In this document: positions 18,981 to 29,392 of the stretch, one piece after another
Layout of the letters: every line of letters starts with the position of its first letter
Position numbering within the stretch: position 1 is the first letter of the stretch
Source: Arcanobacterium_A hippocoleae_A
GTDB lineage: Bacteria; Actinomycetota; Actinomycetes; Actinomycetales; Actinomycetaceae
Length of the DNA: 64,000 bases
Reading direction: 5' to 3' (one strand)
Assembly: GCA_040360365.1 (NCBI GenBank)
Contig: CP136412.1
The notes under the pieces: model-generated
What the model saw: the letters and a program-made list of their open reading frames with translations, nothing else
Told to the model about the DNA's origin: nothing
The model's database searches: none
Position numbers and translations under genes: made by a program

Positions 18981-20007
18981 GTGTGGAACAAGATTGGGAA
19001 TTAACACAAGCTACGGCTACCGATACTGAGCGGGCACAGGAAGCTGCACTGCGCCCAAAGCAGCTCGTAGAGTTCGTGGGGCAAAAAGTTGTGCAAAATC
19101 AGCTTTCGCTGGTTCTCGAAGCAGCGAAAGCGCGGAAAAAGCGCCAGATCATGTGCTTCTTTCCGGGCCGCCAGGACTTGGGAAAACCACACTGGCGATG
19201 ATCATTGCAGCTGAAGTAAACGGTTCGCTGCGGCTGACATCCGGACCTGCAATTCAGCATCCAGGCGACTTGGCTGCGGTACTTTCCTCACTGCAGGAAG
19301 GCGATGTCTTATTCATTGATGAAATTCATCGGCTGGCACGTACCGCGGAAGAAATGCTTTACCTTGCGATGGAAGATTTTCGCGTTGACGTGATGGTTGG
19401 TAAAGGGCCTGGGGCTACTTCGATTCCGCTTCCGTTACCGCCTTTTACGGTAGTTGGGGCAACTACACGTGCGGGCCTGCTCCCGGCTCCGTTACGTGAT
19501 CGTTTTGGTTTTACTGCACATTTGGATTATTACTCACATGAAGAATTAGCATTGATCGTAGAACGAAATGCAATCAAACTGGGAGTAGTGCTGAAGGCGG
19601 ATGCTGCGATGGAAATTGCGTCGCGATCGCGCGGAACGCCGCGAATCGCGAATCGCTTGCTGCGCCGAGTGCAGGATTGGGCGCAAGTGCGCGGTACAGG
19701 CGAGTTAAATTTAACTGCGGCGCAGGCGGCTTTGAAAGTTTTTGAAGTTGACGAACTTGGTCTTGACCGGCTTGACCGCAGTGTACTTGCTGCAATCTGT
19801 AAACGTTTTAAAGGCGGACCAGTTGGTCTAACCACCTTAGCTGTTTCAGTAGGGGAAGAACCAGAAACCGTGGAAACTGTTTCTGAACCGTATCTTGTAC
19901 GTGAAGGGTTCCTGATTCGAACCCCGCGGGGGCGGATGGCCACCGCATTAGCTTGGCAGCATCTTGGGCTCACTCCGCCGCAGGAAGAAGGGCTGCTTTT
20001 CGGCTAA
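18977..20007 (+). CDS. ruvB: Holliday junction branch-migration ATPase RuvB (frame broken at 19136-19140)
   Basis: AAA+ motor of 343 residues that drives branch migration. LRPKQLVEFVGQ begins the ATPase domain, followed by Walker A GPPGLGKTTLAMIIA, Walker B FIDEIHRL, sensor 1 GATTRAGLL, the arginine-finger region LRDRFG and the winged-helix tail GFLIRTPRGRMAT. One missing A in the run 19136-19140 separates Walker A from the N-terminus; adding it gives ARKKAPDHVLLSGPPGLGK. Start ATG overlaps the ruvA stop. Confidence 0.95.
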
Positions 20008-20173
20008 TTAGCAGCTAAATCGGAGCTAAATAGTGGTGCTATCCACATGAAGCTAATTGTTTTATTAATTGCCGGCAAGAACATGTAAAGTTCTGTTTAG
20101 TCCTGTCTTTTTCTGATGCCTGCCTGTTTTACAGTGCAATGGTGTCCAATAACAAATGGGAGATAACAAACTC

Positions 20174-20591
20174 ATGGATGTCCAGATGATGATTATAATG
20201 TTTGTTGTCATGCTGCTTTTTCTGTGGCTAATGACCTCAGGTGCGAAGAAAGCACAAAAAAGCAGCTTGAGCAGCGGAAAACTGCGCTCATAGTTGGCAA
20301 TAATGTGATTACAACTTCTGGTTTTTTGGCCGCATTGTTGATATTGATGGAGACGCAGTCACTCTCGAATCTCCAGCAGGCGACGAAACAGTATGGCTCA
20401 AGACTTCAATCATGGCGCAGATGGATATTCCTTTCGAACAGCTTTCTGAAGAAGAAGCATTAGCTGCTGACGAAACCGCTGATGCAGAAGAAGTACAAAA
20501 TAACAATTCTGCAGCTGATGCGGAGCTTAGTCCGGCTCTCACGGAGGAAGATTCAGACGAGAATACAACAGGTACTCCAAAACTGAACTGA
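20174..20591 (+). CDS. yajC: Sec translocase accessory protein YajC (two frame breaks)
   Basis: Single-span membrane protein working with SecDF. It begins MDVQMMIIMFVVMLLFLWLM, one helix, followed by the cytosolic KKAQKKQLEQRKTALIVGNN and GRIVDIDGDAVTLE typical of YajC. Bases are missing in the A run 20256-20261 and the T run 20322-20327; with both added the gene encodes 139 residues. The C-terminal ~50 residues are strongly acidic (EEEALAADETADAEE and more). It precedes secD by 80 bp, as in most bacteria. Confidence 0.9.
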
Positions 20592-20671
20592 CTGCGCTGA
20601 TTCGCTTGAAAAATTCAGTTTTATAAAAATATCAAAGCAAATGAACATTAGTTTGAGAGAAAAGATTTCCC

Positions 20672-22608
20672 TTGGCACAAAAAAATGAGGCAGATGCTCA
20701 GCCATCGCCGTTAAAGAGACTCATTGTGCTTTTGGTTCTCGTGGTCGTTCTTATCGGCGGCCTGATTTACGGAAGCATATCAACAAAAGAAACTCGATTC
20801 ACTCCGTCGCTTGCCCTCGATCTTGAAGGCGGGACGCAGCTGATTCTTACTCCGGTAACCACCGACGGATCAGATATTACGCAAGAAGATGTAAACCAAG
20901 CAATTGAGATTATCCGCCAGCGCGTGGACGCATCAGGTGTTGCAGAAGCTGAGATTACTGCGCAAGGCGGTTCAAACATTGTGGTTGGTCTGCCGGGTTC
21001 ACCGTCGAAAGAAACCCTCGATTTGGTGCGTACTTCTGCGGTGCTGCGGCTGCGTACTGTAGTCGGTGCGCTTGGTCCGAACGCATTGGATTCGGAAGCA
21101 ATCGCACAAATGAAAGCACAAAAAGCAGGTCAGCCAGCTCCTGAAGCCGGAAAAGCGCCAAAATTGAGTGCGGAGGAAATCGATGCAGAGCTGATGAAAC
21201 TCGCTGACACGAATGGCGACGGGAAGCTCTCTGATCAGCCTGCAGCCAAACCTGCCGACAGTTCTGATGAGGCATGGATTACAGAGCAAATGCTTTACGA
21301 CGCATACCGGCTGCAGTGCGGCAGCCAGGCTGCGCAGATTAAAGGTACAGCAGATAACCCCGAGACTGGGGTAGTGGCTTGCGATGTTACCGGGAATATG
21401 AAGTACTTGCTTGGACCAGCTGAAATCCAAGGAACAAATTTGACTAAGGCATCTTCAAATTTAGCCGTTGATCAGCAGGGAAATCCGAGCGGCGGCTGGG
21501 CAGTATCAATGAGTTTTGATAAAGTAGGTGCAGACAAGTTTGCTGAAATAACCGGTAGAATTTATCAGCTGCCTGCTCCGAAGAATCAATTCGCAATTGT
21601 GCTTGACGGAAAAGTGATTTCAGCTCCGGTACCGCACGGAACAATTGCTGGCGGACAAGCTCAAATCACAGGAAACTTTACCGCAAAAGAAGCAGCGACA
21701 CTTGCAAATCAGCTTTCTTTCGGATCACTGCCGCTGAACTTCGAAGTACAATCTGAAGAACAGATTTCCGCTACTCTCGGTATTTCACAGCTTTCGGCAG
21801 GATTAATTGCCGGTCTGATCGGTTTACTGCTCATTGTGGCATACATGGTTTGGCAGTATCACACGCTGGGGTGGATTTCAGTTCTTTCCATCGTGCTGTC
21901 AACCGGTCTTTCGTATTTCGTGATTTGCTTGCTTTCATGGACGATGGGCTACCGTCTTTCAATGGCAGGCGTTCTCGGAATGATTATTTCCGTCGGTGTG
22001 ACTGCCGATTCATTCATCGTCTACTTTGAACGTATCCGCGACGAAATCCGTGACGGACGCAGCGTACGCGGCGCAATTACCCACGGATGGTACCGTGCGA
22101 AACGGACGATTATTATTTCTGACTGCGTAAATCTGCTTGCATCCGCGGTGCTGTATATTCTTACCGTCGGTTCGGTACGCGGATTCGCATTCACGCTCGG
22201 CATCACAACTGTGCTTGATCTTATTGTCGTAATGATGTTCACGTATCCGTTAATGGAGCTTTTGGGCCGCACAAAATTCTTTGGGCACGGTATGCCGTAT
22301 TCTGGTCTAAATGCGGAAAAATTGCGCCATGTGCCGCTCTATCGCGGCCGCGGTGCAGCAACATTGCGGAACTCCAGTGCTTTCACTGCCAATACACTTG
22401 AAAACACGGCGCAAACCCCGGAAATTGTCTCGGCAAATAATGAAGTAAATACGGAAGATGAAACTATCCGTGAAACAAATCCGGAAGCAGCTGCACTGGC
22501 AGGAGTTAACCGCACGTCAAATATGTCGCTTGCGCAGCGACGTGCTCAGGAGCGCCGCGCAAAAAGAAACATGACACCGATAACCTTGCTGAAGGGAGTG
22601 ATGAATAA
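20672..22608 (+). CDS. secD: Protein translocase subunit SecD (frame shift near the 3' end)
   Basis: RND-family membrane subunit using the proton gradient to help pull proteins through SecYEG. One N-terminal helix, then LALDLEGGTQLILTPV (conserved D1 motif), a large external domain with a variable 100-residue insert, and a C-terminal set of membrane helices with GMIISVGVTADSFIVYFERI (D/R-rich motifs). Start TTG 20672 after GAGAGAAAAG. Read as given it ends at 22630 with an unlikely tail. One added A at 22561-22565 gives KKKHDTDNLAEGSDE and a stop whose last A is the A of the secF ATG (TAATG), the expected coupling; 645 residues. Confidence 0.94.
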
Positions 22609-23729
22609 TGTCGATGTATTCATTCGGTAATAATCTCTACTCTGGACGTAGATCATTTAATGTTATCGGGAAACGCCATATCTGGTTTATTACCGCCGTG
22701 GCTGCAATTATCATTTCACTGCTTTCTTTCGCGGTTAAAAGTCCGAATCTCGGAATCGAATTCCGCGGCGGATCACAGTTCACCGTCTCTGGTGTTACAA
22801 ACACTTCACATGACTTGGCATACGAAGTGATTAAAAAAGTTGGTGAAGACGATGCTCCGCGTGTTTCCTCTGTTGGATTCGACGGAGTTCGGGTACAGAC
22901 AATCCGGCTTGATGATCAGCAAACACAGCAAGTTAAGGAAGCTCTCGCCGAAGCATATAAAGTACCGGCAAATGATGTGACTTCGACTTATATCGGACCA
23001 TCTTGGGGGCAAGACATTCTCAGCAAGGCGATTCGCGCCATGATCGTGTTTATGGTGCTTGTTTCGATTGTGATGATTGCTTACTTCCGTTCCTGGACCA
23101 TCGCAGTGGGGGCGATTGGGGCACTCCTGCACGACTTTATAGTTACCCTTGGAATCTATTGGATTCTTGGCCTTGAAGTTACGCCCGCTACGATTATTGG
23201 TATTTTAACAATTCTCGGATATTCCCTTTACGATACGGTTGTGGTTTTCGATAAGGTTCGCGAAAACACGCAAAAGCTTCGGGCGCAATCAAAGTATACT
23301 TTCGAAGAGTCGGCAAATCTTGCAATCAACCAGACGCTGATTCGTTCTTTGAACACATCAATTACGGGTTTACTTCCGGTTATATCCGTACTTTTTATCG
23401 GTGTTGGTTTTCTTGGAGCCGATACGCTGCGCGATCTTGCACTCGTGATGTTCGTCGGAATGATCCTTTCGACTCTTTCGTCGATTTTCCTCGCAGCTCC
23501 GCTGGCAGTTTCGCTCGGGATGCGGAATAAAGATATCCGCTCCCACACTGAAAAAGTACATCAGCTGCGGGAGAACGAAAAAGCTCTCGCGTCTAATGAT
23601 GTGGACGATAAAACACGTGAAGCGATGAAATCGGATATGCTTGCACATGCAGGAATTGAAGACCGCGTGGCCGGAAGCCACCGCGGTCAGCGTTCGCAGC
23701 CAAAGCGAAAGAAGAGGATTAAGAAATGA
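22608..23729 (+). CDS. secF: Protein translocase subunit SecF
   Basis: 373 residues, unbroken. Partner of SecD with six membrane helices. LGIEFRGGSQFTV is the conserved periplasmic-entry motif; ILTILGYSLYDTVVVFDKVREN and LNTSITGLLPVI are diagnostic. Basic tail (QPKRKKRIKK). Starts within the secD stop and ends overlapping the apt start (ATGA), so secD-secF-apt is one message. Confidence 0.96.
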   Translation: MSMYSFGNNLYSGRRSFNVIGKRHIWFITAVAAIIISLLSFAVKSPNLGIEFRGGSQFTVSGVTNTSHDLAYEVIKKVGEDDAPRVSSVGFDGVRVQTIRLDDQQTQQVKEALAEAYKVPANDVTSTYIGPSWGQDILSKAIRAMIVFMVLVSIVMIAYFRSWTIAVGAIGALLHDFIVTLGIYWILGLEVTPATIIGILTILGYSLYDTVVVFDKVRENTQKLRAQSKYTFEESANLAINQTLIRSLNTSITGLLPVISVLFIGVGFLGADTLRDLALVMFVGMILSTLSSIFLAAPLAVSLGMRNKDIRSHTEKVHQLRENEKALASNDVDDKTREAMKSDMLAHAGIEDRVAGSHRGQRSQPKRKKRIKK

Positions 23730-24274
23730 ATGAGCCAACGGCTTTCCCGCAGGATGTGGTAAATCTAGTTGAAAGTCATGTTCGAGAAGTTGAAGATTTT
23801 CCAGCTCCCGGTGTGCTTTTTCGCGATATCACACCTTTGATTGCTGATGCACATGCTTTCGGTTCCCTGATTAAAATTCTTGCAGATCATTACCGAGGCA
23901 AAGTTGACGCAATTGCCGGTCTTGAGTCCCGCGGTTTCATTCTCGGTGCTCCGCTCGCACTGGAACTGGGAATCGGTATGCTTACCGTGCGCAAAGCGGG
24001 GCGTCTCCCAGGACCAGTTGTCGGTATAGATTATGATCTCGAATACGGGTCAGCACGGATGGAACTTCAACCTTTTACCGTCGAAGACAATCAGCGGGTA
24101 CTGATTATTGATGATGTTCTCGCCACCGGCGGTACCGCAGATGCTGCAGTAAATCTGATTAAACAAGCCGGCGGCGTAGCTGCCGGAATTTGTGTGCTGC
24201 TTGAGCTGAAAGATTTGGGCGGACGCAAACGGCTTGGAAATGCTGTTCCAATCGAATCAGTGTTAACTTATTAG
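23726..24274 (+). CDS. apt: Adenine phosphoribosyltransferase
   Basis: 182 residues, unbroken. Salvages adenine to AMP with PRPP. FPAPGVLFRDITPLIAD and AGLESRGFILGAPLALELG are conserved, and VLIIDDVLATGGTADAAV is the PRPP-binding loop. It sits between secF and rel, the usual actinobacterial order, linking purine salvage with the stringent-response gene. A hairpin terminator follows. Confidence 0.95.
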   Translation: MNEPTAFPQDVVNLVESHVREVEDFPAPGVLFRDITPLIADAHAFGSLIKILADHYRGKVDAIAGLESRGFILGAPLALELGIGMLTVRKAGRLPGPVVGIDYDLEYGSARMELQPFTVEDNQRVLIIDDVLATGGTADAAVNLIKQAGGVAAGICVLLELKDLGGRKRLGNAVPIESVLTY

Positions 24275-24319
24275 TCAACTGTTTTGGATTCCACTTTTTG
24301 GACGCAAAACAATATCGTA

Positions 24320-24357
24320 AATGGCTAGCTGTTCAAGGTATTGCACAGCTAGCCATT
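24320..24357 (+). terminator. Hairpin after apt
   Basis: Perfect 13-bp stem AATGGCTAGCTGT / ACAGCTAGCCATT with a 12-nt loop. No long T tract. It separates the secD-secF-apt message from rel. Confidence 0.65.
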
Positions 24358-24517
24358 ACTGTAATGCTGATAAATACACAAAACGGAAGCTGAAATCAGA
24401 TGCGGAAAACTTAAAACATTTCCCGCCGATGGATTCTGAAATTGTATTTGCATTTTCATTCAGCATGAAAATTTCAGCTGAAAATCAGCACAGTCAATCA
24501 TAATTAGAAACTTCAGC

Positions 24518-24551
24518 TTTGCGGAACAAAATTCCGCCGTATAATTTCTAC
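24518..24551 (+). promoter_or_regulatory. Leaderless promoter of rel with an inverted repeat
   Basis: TATAAT (24540-24545) is 6 nt before the ATG at 24552, so the transcript would start at or next to the start codon. No ribosome site is present. Between a weak -35 (TTTGCG, 24518-24523) and the -10 lies GCGGAA-caaaa-TTCCGC, a possible operator. Confidence 0.6.
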
Positions 24552-26849
24552 ATGGATGCAAATAATATGAATTCGGCTTTGACACCCAAAAAACAGCAAT
24601 ATGCTTGGCTTAACGATGAAGCGGAAGCAGAGAAAATTCCGGATCTGCTGAAACCGGTTATTGAAGCGATTGGAATGCGCCCGGTAAATCTTGGACGCAT
24701 TATGCAGGCTTACAAAGTAGCTTATAAGCAGCATGACGGTCAAAAACGTAAATCCGGTGAACCCTATATCACGCATCCAGTTGCTGTTTGTACGATTCTT
24801 GCCGAATTGGGGATGGATGAAGACACACTAGTAGCCGCACTTTTGCATGATACCGTCGAAGATACCGGTTATACGCTAAAAGAACTCACTAAAGAATTTG
24901 GAAGCACTGTTGCACTTCTTGTCGACGGGGTAACGAAGCTTGATAAAGTAGAGTTTGGAAAAGCGGCACAGGCTGAGACCGTCCGGAAGATGGTCGTCGC
25001 GATGGCAAAAGATATCCGGGTACTGCTGATTAAACTTGGCGATCGTTTGCATAACGCCCGCACATGGAAATATGTGCCATCTGCTTCGGCGCAAAATAAA
25101 GCCCGTGAAACTTTGGAAATATATGCTCCCTTGGCGCATCGGCTCGGCATGAATTCGATTAAATGGGAACTTGAAGATCTTTCTTTCAAAACACTTTATC
25201 CAGCGGTGTATTCAGAAATTGAGCGAATGGTGAAGGAACGGAATCCTGAACGTGACGCCTATATTGAAAAAATTACGGAACAACTCCAACGTGAACTGGA
25301 TAATGCGCATGTAGAATGTAAAATTTCCGGGCGGCCAAAGCACTATTATTCAATTTATCAAAAGATGATTTTGCGCGGCCGTGATTTCGAAGATATTTAC
25401 GATTTAATTGGGGTGCGGGTGCTCGTAAATGAAGTGCAGGACTGCTATACCACACTCGGATTAGTGAATTCTGTTTTTACGCCGGTGCAAGGCCGGATTA
25501 AAGATTATATTGCCAGCCCGAAATTCAATTTTTACCAGTCTATCCATACGACGGTGTTTGGTCCGGAAAAACGGACAATCGAAGTGCAGATTCGGACTTT
25601 CGATATGCATCGCCGTGCTGAATTCGGTGTTGCTGCGCATTGGCGCTATAAAGAGAATCCAAATCGAACTTCCGGCAACGCCCAACAATCAGAGCAAGAT
25701 TCGCAGCTTGAATGGCTCCGGCAGCTTGTTGACTGGCAGCGTGAGACGGCAGATCCGGCTGAGTTTTTAGATTCCTTGCGCTATGAGATGTCCGGATCCC
25801 AAGTTTATGTATTCACACCTGCTGGTGAAGTAATGGAACTTGCACTTGGCGCCACACCTGTCGATTTTGCGTATGCGGTACACACTGAGGTTGGGCATCG
25901 GACTGTTGGCGCGAAAGTCAACGACCGGCTGGTAACACTTGATTATCGGCTTGAATCTGGAGATACCGTCGAGATTATTACGGCAAAGTCTGATGATTCC
26001 GGACCGTCGCAAGGCTGGCTTGATTTCGTTGTTACCCCGCGTGCACGGGCGAAAATTAAAGCTTGGTTTACAAAGAACCGTCGGGATGAAGCACTTGAAC
26101 TTGGTAAAGAAAAGCTTGCGAAAACTTTGCGGCGAAAAAATGAGCCGGTTCAACGGCTGATGTCTCACGAAACTCTGCGTGCAGTAGCTGCCGACTTAAA
26201 TCGGCGGGACGTTTCGGATTTATATATCGCAATCGGCGAAGGATCAATTTCGCCTGAAAGCGTGGTAAATCACCTGATTTCAAGCCAAGGCGGGCGCCAG
26301 GGTGCAGAGGAAACAATGGCAGAAGCTGTTACGCCGACGCGTATCGCACATCGCCGTGATGGATCTGTTTCTTCCGCAGTAGTAGTTTCCACTATTGAAG
26401 ACACTGATGTTCTGGTGAAACTCGCTAAATGCTGTACGCCCGTTCCTCCGGATAAGATTGTTGGTTTTGTTACCCGCGGCAAAGGGATATCAGTACATCG
26501 CGCAGACTGCCCGAATGTGGATCAGCTGCGGAATGAACCGGAACGTTTTCTCGACATTGCCTGGGACAATCAAGCTGAGGGAGCGTTCCTGGTACAAGTG
26601 CAGATTGAAGCCCTTGATCGCCGCGGGCTGCTTGCCGATATTACACGGGTGCTTTCTGAACATGATGTAAATATGCTTACCGGATATATCAACACTTCAA
26701 GTGAACGTGTCGCTCGTTCAAACTTCACTTTCGAAATGGCAGATCCGCGTCATCTGCGGCAGGTATTGAAAGAGCTGAAGAAAATTGCGGGAGTTTACGA
26801 CGCATATCGTGTGACTAATTCCAAGAAAGAAGGCTTGCGCCGAGTTTAG
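24552..26849 (+). CDS. rel: Bifunctional (p)ppGpp synthetase/hydrolase Rel
   Basis: About 765 residues, unbroken. HD hydrolase domain with YITHPVAV, LLHDTVEDT (~residue 97) and LGDRLHNARTW (~162), so hydrolase residues are intact. Synthetase domain with RDFEDIYDLIGVRVLV and SPKFNFYQSIHTTVFGP (~250-350). TGS domain VYVFTPAGEVMELALGATPV (~416). A Cys-containing region follows (KLAKCCTPVPPDKIVGFVTR), then the ACT domain. Both activities are expected. The frame is open upstream to 24519, but ATG 24552 fits the leaderless promoter. Confidence 0.95.
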   Translation: MDANNMNSALTPKKQQYAWLNDEAEAEKIPDLLKPVIEAIGMRPVNLGRIMQAYKVAYKQHDGQKRKSGEPYITHPVAVCTILAELGMDEDTLVAALLHDTVEDTGYTLKELTKEFGSTVALLVDGVTKLDKVEFGKAAQAETVRKMVVAMAKDIRVLLIKLGDRLHNARTWKYVPSASAQNKARETLEIYAPLAHRLGMNSIKWELEDLSFKTLYPAVYSEIERMVKERNPERDAYIEKITEQLQRELDNAHVECKISGRPKHYYSIYQKMILRGRDFEDIYDLIGVRVLVNEVQDCYTTLGLVNSVFTPVQGRIKDYIASPKFNFYQSIHTTVFGPEKRTIEVQIRTFDMHRRAEFGVAAHWRYKENPNRTSGNAQQSEQDSQLEWLRQLVDWQRETADPAEFLDSLRYEMSGSQVYVFTPAGEVMELALGATPVDFAYAVHTEVGHRTVGAKVNDRLVTLDYRLESGDTVEIITAKSDDSGPSQGWLDFVVTPRARAKIKAWFTKNRRDEALELGKEKLAKTLRRKNEPVQRLMSHETLRAVAADLNRRDVSDLYIAIGEGSISPESVVNHLISSQGGRQGAEETMAEAVTPTRIAHRRDGSVSSAVVVSTIEDTDVLVKLAKCCTPVPPDKIVGFVTRGKGISVHRADCPNVDQLRNEPERFLDIAWDNQAEGAFLVQVQIEALDRRGLLADITRVLSEHDVNMLTGYINTSSERVARSNFTFEMADPRHLRQVLKELKKIAGVYDAYRVTNSKKEGLRRV

Positions 26850-26903
26850 TTTAATAACAGATGCGCAATCAGGATGCCGCGAACGTGCTGCAGCTGATAT
26901 AAG

Positions 26904-27730
26904 TTATCCGGCAAGAGCAGGTACTTCTCTAAGTTGTGATAGGACACTTCTTACGCAGGAAAGACCTTGGATACCATTTAGGGAATTGACTAAATTTTGA
27001 ATCTTTTGAATATTTGAACCGGCTCTGATGATTTTTGGGATTGCGGTGATTCCCAATTCAAGATCAGATAGTAAAAGATCAGCAGCAGTGCGCTCCAAGG
27101 TTGTTGTGAAAATTCCTTCAATCAGCTGTAAATGCTGTGCGGGAATTCTTCTTCGTACTGACCCTTTGCGTTTGCGCCCGTCTAAACGCGCCGTTTTAAC
27201 TTTATCTAACACATGACACGGGTAAAAACCGGTATGGAGCCAGAGAGCTGACTCGTTAATTACAGTATCGTTTTTCGCAAGAAAAGGTTTTAGGGCAAGC
27301 GCGCGAAGCGCAGGCGAATACACATCCGGATATGAAACGAAATGGTTGTCCGGTAATTCTAAATAGTATTCGCGATGTGCACGGTAATGGTTCAATTCGG
27401 CAAGTGAATAAGCGTATTTGAGCGGATAATCCGGATTCTTTCGCGGAGTTCGCTGTGCGGTATCTGATTTTTATTCGCATAAACGTGCGGCTGCGATCTG
27501 ATTTCGAAATTCTTCTGAATCTTGAGATGATTTTTTATCTCAAAATAAGCAGAGTGTGTTTTCGTTGCAGCGAGATGTTCGGTGCAGTTAAAACTAGCAG
27601 CCAAAGATGGGGCAATGCGCGTATTCCGCCGCTTTTTTCCTTTGCTTTCCAAAATCTCAGCCCGAATTTTTGCTTGATATTTCACTGGACGCTGACTGTG
27701 CATATAGTCAGTAATTAGTTCATTTTTCAC
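26904..27730 (-). CDS. AbiEi-like (type IV antitoxin family) protein, orphan (frame broken at 27468-27472)
   Basis: About 275 residues once one base is added in the run 27468-27472. The middle, LPDNHFVSYPDVYSPALRAL and NESALWLHTG, and the later EGIFTTTLERTAADLLLSDL resemble AbiEi-type regulators and related actinobacterial proteins, whose second half carries such a VTSPARTALD-like motif. The first ~70 residues are basic. No AbiEii-like nucleotidyltransferase toxin lies next to it, so a toxin-antitoxin role is not supported. It is convergent with rel and follows no recognisable partner. Assignment is by motif only. Confidence 0.5.
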
Positions 27731-27747
27731 AAAGCAAAGGCTATAAG

Positions 27748-27780
27748 AATGCCGTCGAATTTTTGCAATCCGACGGCATT
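27748..27780. terminator. Hairpin between DUF349 gene and the AbiEi-like gene
   Basis: Perfect 10-bp stem AATGCCGTCG / CGACGGCATT with a 13-nt loop, 17 bp beyond the DUF349 stop on the minus strand. Probable minus-strand terminator. Confidence 0.6.
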
Positions 27781-27796
27781 TCTGTGGAGTATTGGA

Positions 27797-29125
27797 TCAT
27801 CCTTCGAGTACTGTGGACAACCACGCTTTCCGTGCTTCGAGAGCTTCCGAGTACTCTGCAACTTTCTTGGTATCGCCGGCTGCCTGAGCTTCCTGAATCT
27901 GCAATTCAAGCTCCGAAATCAGCGCTTGCAGCTGTGCGGCCATACCTGAAGACCGCTCTTCAATTTCCGGATCAGACTCTGCCCACTGCTGGTTCTCAGC
28001 ATCACGAATCGCCCGCTCAATTTCCCGCATTCTGCCTTCAGTGCGGGAAATATCAGCGCGCGGCACACGCCCAATCTGATCCCATTTCTCGCCGATACTG
28101 CGAATCTGTTCCTTTGCAGATGCAACATCGGTCACTGGAAGCAGTTCTTCAGCGGCTGCCAGCAGTTCAAGTTTCGCTGCCAGATTCGCCCCAAATTCTT
28201 CATCAACCGCGGCATTGTGCCCGGCACGTGCATCAAAGAATACTTGCTGCGCCGTGCGGAAGCGTTCCCAAAGGGCATCGTCTTCTTTCTTTGTTGACCG
28301 GCCAGCACGCTTCCATTCTTCAAGTAAATCACGGTACGCAGCCGATGTTGCATTCCAATCGGTTGAAGCCTGCAGCTCTTCAGCGCGTTTGATAATCCCT
28401 TCTTTTACCGAAATTGTTTGCTTGCGCTGCACATCCAGCTCCGAAAAGTGCTGACGGCGATGCCGGTCAAACTTTGTCCGTGCAGCTGAAAAACGCTTCC
28501 AAAGAGCATCTTCCGTCGGGCGGTCAATACGTGCATTATTACGCTGTGCCTGCTTCCACTGATCAAGCAGGTTGGAAAGCTCATCACGTGAATTACGCCA
28601 ATGAGTCTTGTTTACATCCTGCTCCGCGATTTCTTCCGCACGTTCAACAATCTTCGTACGGAGCGCGAGCGCTGCTTCTTTCGCTTTCGCACGCTCAGCA
28701 GCAACAACTTCTGCTCGTGCCGAAATCTTTTCATCAAGAGCGGCGGCACGTTCCCGCAAGGACTCCACATCACCTACAACTGCTGGGGAAACAAGTTCTG
28801 CATTGATTGTTTTAAGCGACTTGCGGGCCTCCTCCGGGGAGATATGTTCAAGACGAGTTTCGAGTAACGCAACTTGTGCCTGCAAATCTAGGAAGCGCCG
28901 AACATACAAACTAAGCGCAGCATCTTCCGTGCCGCCGGCAGCATATTGCCCGACGATACGTTCGCCGTCAGCGCTGCGCAAATAGACATTTCCGGCGTCG
29001 TCCACGCGACCCCATTTGGCCGCTGCCACTGCTGCTTCGTCTGTACGCGAAGTGACAGTAGCTTCGGGCACATGTTTTGGTTTTGGCATTGGGGTAGGCT
29101 TATTTGTTTGCATGGTATCGGCCAT
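27797..29125 (-). CDS. DUF349 coiled-coil protein
   Basis: 442 residues, unbroken. Mostly helical, with repeated W-containing DUF349 units such as LLDQWKQAQRNNARIDRPTE and LLEEWKRAGRSTKKEDDALW. Each reads as W-K-x-A-G-R/x-x(n)-D/E-x-LW-x-RF. The short N-terminus is proline-rich and the C-terminus ends as a coiled coil. Start ATG follows AAGGAGC. The family is widespread in actinobacteria with poorly defined function; here it is a single gene divergent from the MBL gene. Confidence 0.85.
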   Translation of the reverse strand: MADTMQTNKPTPMPKPKHVPEATVTSRTDEAAVAAAKWGRVDDAGNVYLRSADGERIVGQYAAGGTEDAALSLYVRRFLDLQAQVALLETRLEHISPEEARKSLKTINAELVSPAVVGDVESLRERAAALDEKISARAEVVAAERAKAKEAALALRTKIVERAEEIAEQDVNKTHWRNSRDELSNLLDQWKQAQRNNARIDRPTEDALWKRFSAARTKFDRHRRQHFSELDVQRKQTISVKEGIIKRAEELQASTDWNATSAAYRDLLEEWKRAGRSTKKEDDALWERFRTAQQVFFDARAGHNAAVDEEFGANLAAKLELLAAAEELLPVTDVASAKEQIRSIGEKWDQIGRVPRADISRTEGRMREIERAIRDAENQQWAESDPEIEERSSGMAAQLQALISELELQIQEAQAAGDTKKVAEYSEALEARKAWLSTVLEG

Positions 29126-29380
29126 TTTTGCTCCTTAACAAGTACAAGCCGGGGTTGGGATTATATCCGCACCGTTCACAGAAATTCACTGAACAATAAC
29201 AACTCTAGTTTACGCACATTTTCCAATGTTTGCGCGGTTTGTTCTGCTTTCGATATTTCTTAGCTGTATTTTATACAGTTTTGAAGTAGATTTTTGTGTT
29301 ATTTCGATGGTGTGGGGAAGCGGACGTGATGAAAATAATCTGGGAATAATCTTCAGTTCGCTCCAGGCACAGTGCACAGG

Positions 29381-29392
29381 TATGCTTAAATT
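29381..29392 (+). promoter_or_regulatory. Leaderless -10 element of the MBL-fold gene
   Basis: TATGCT (29381-29386) stands 6 nt before ATG 29393 and no ribosome site is present, the same spacing as at uvrA and rel. The -35 is not clear. Confidence 0.45.
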
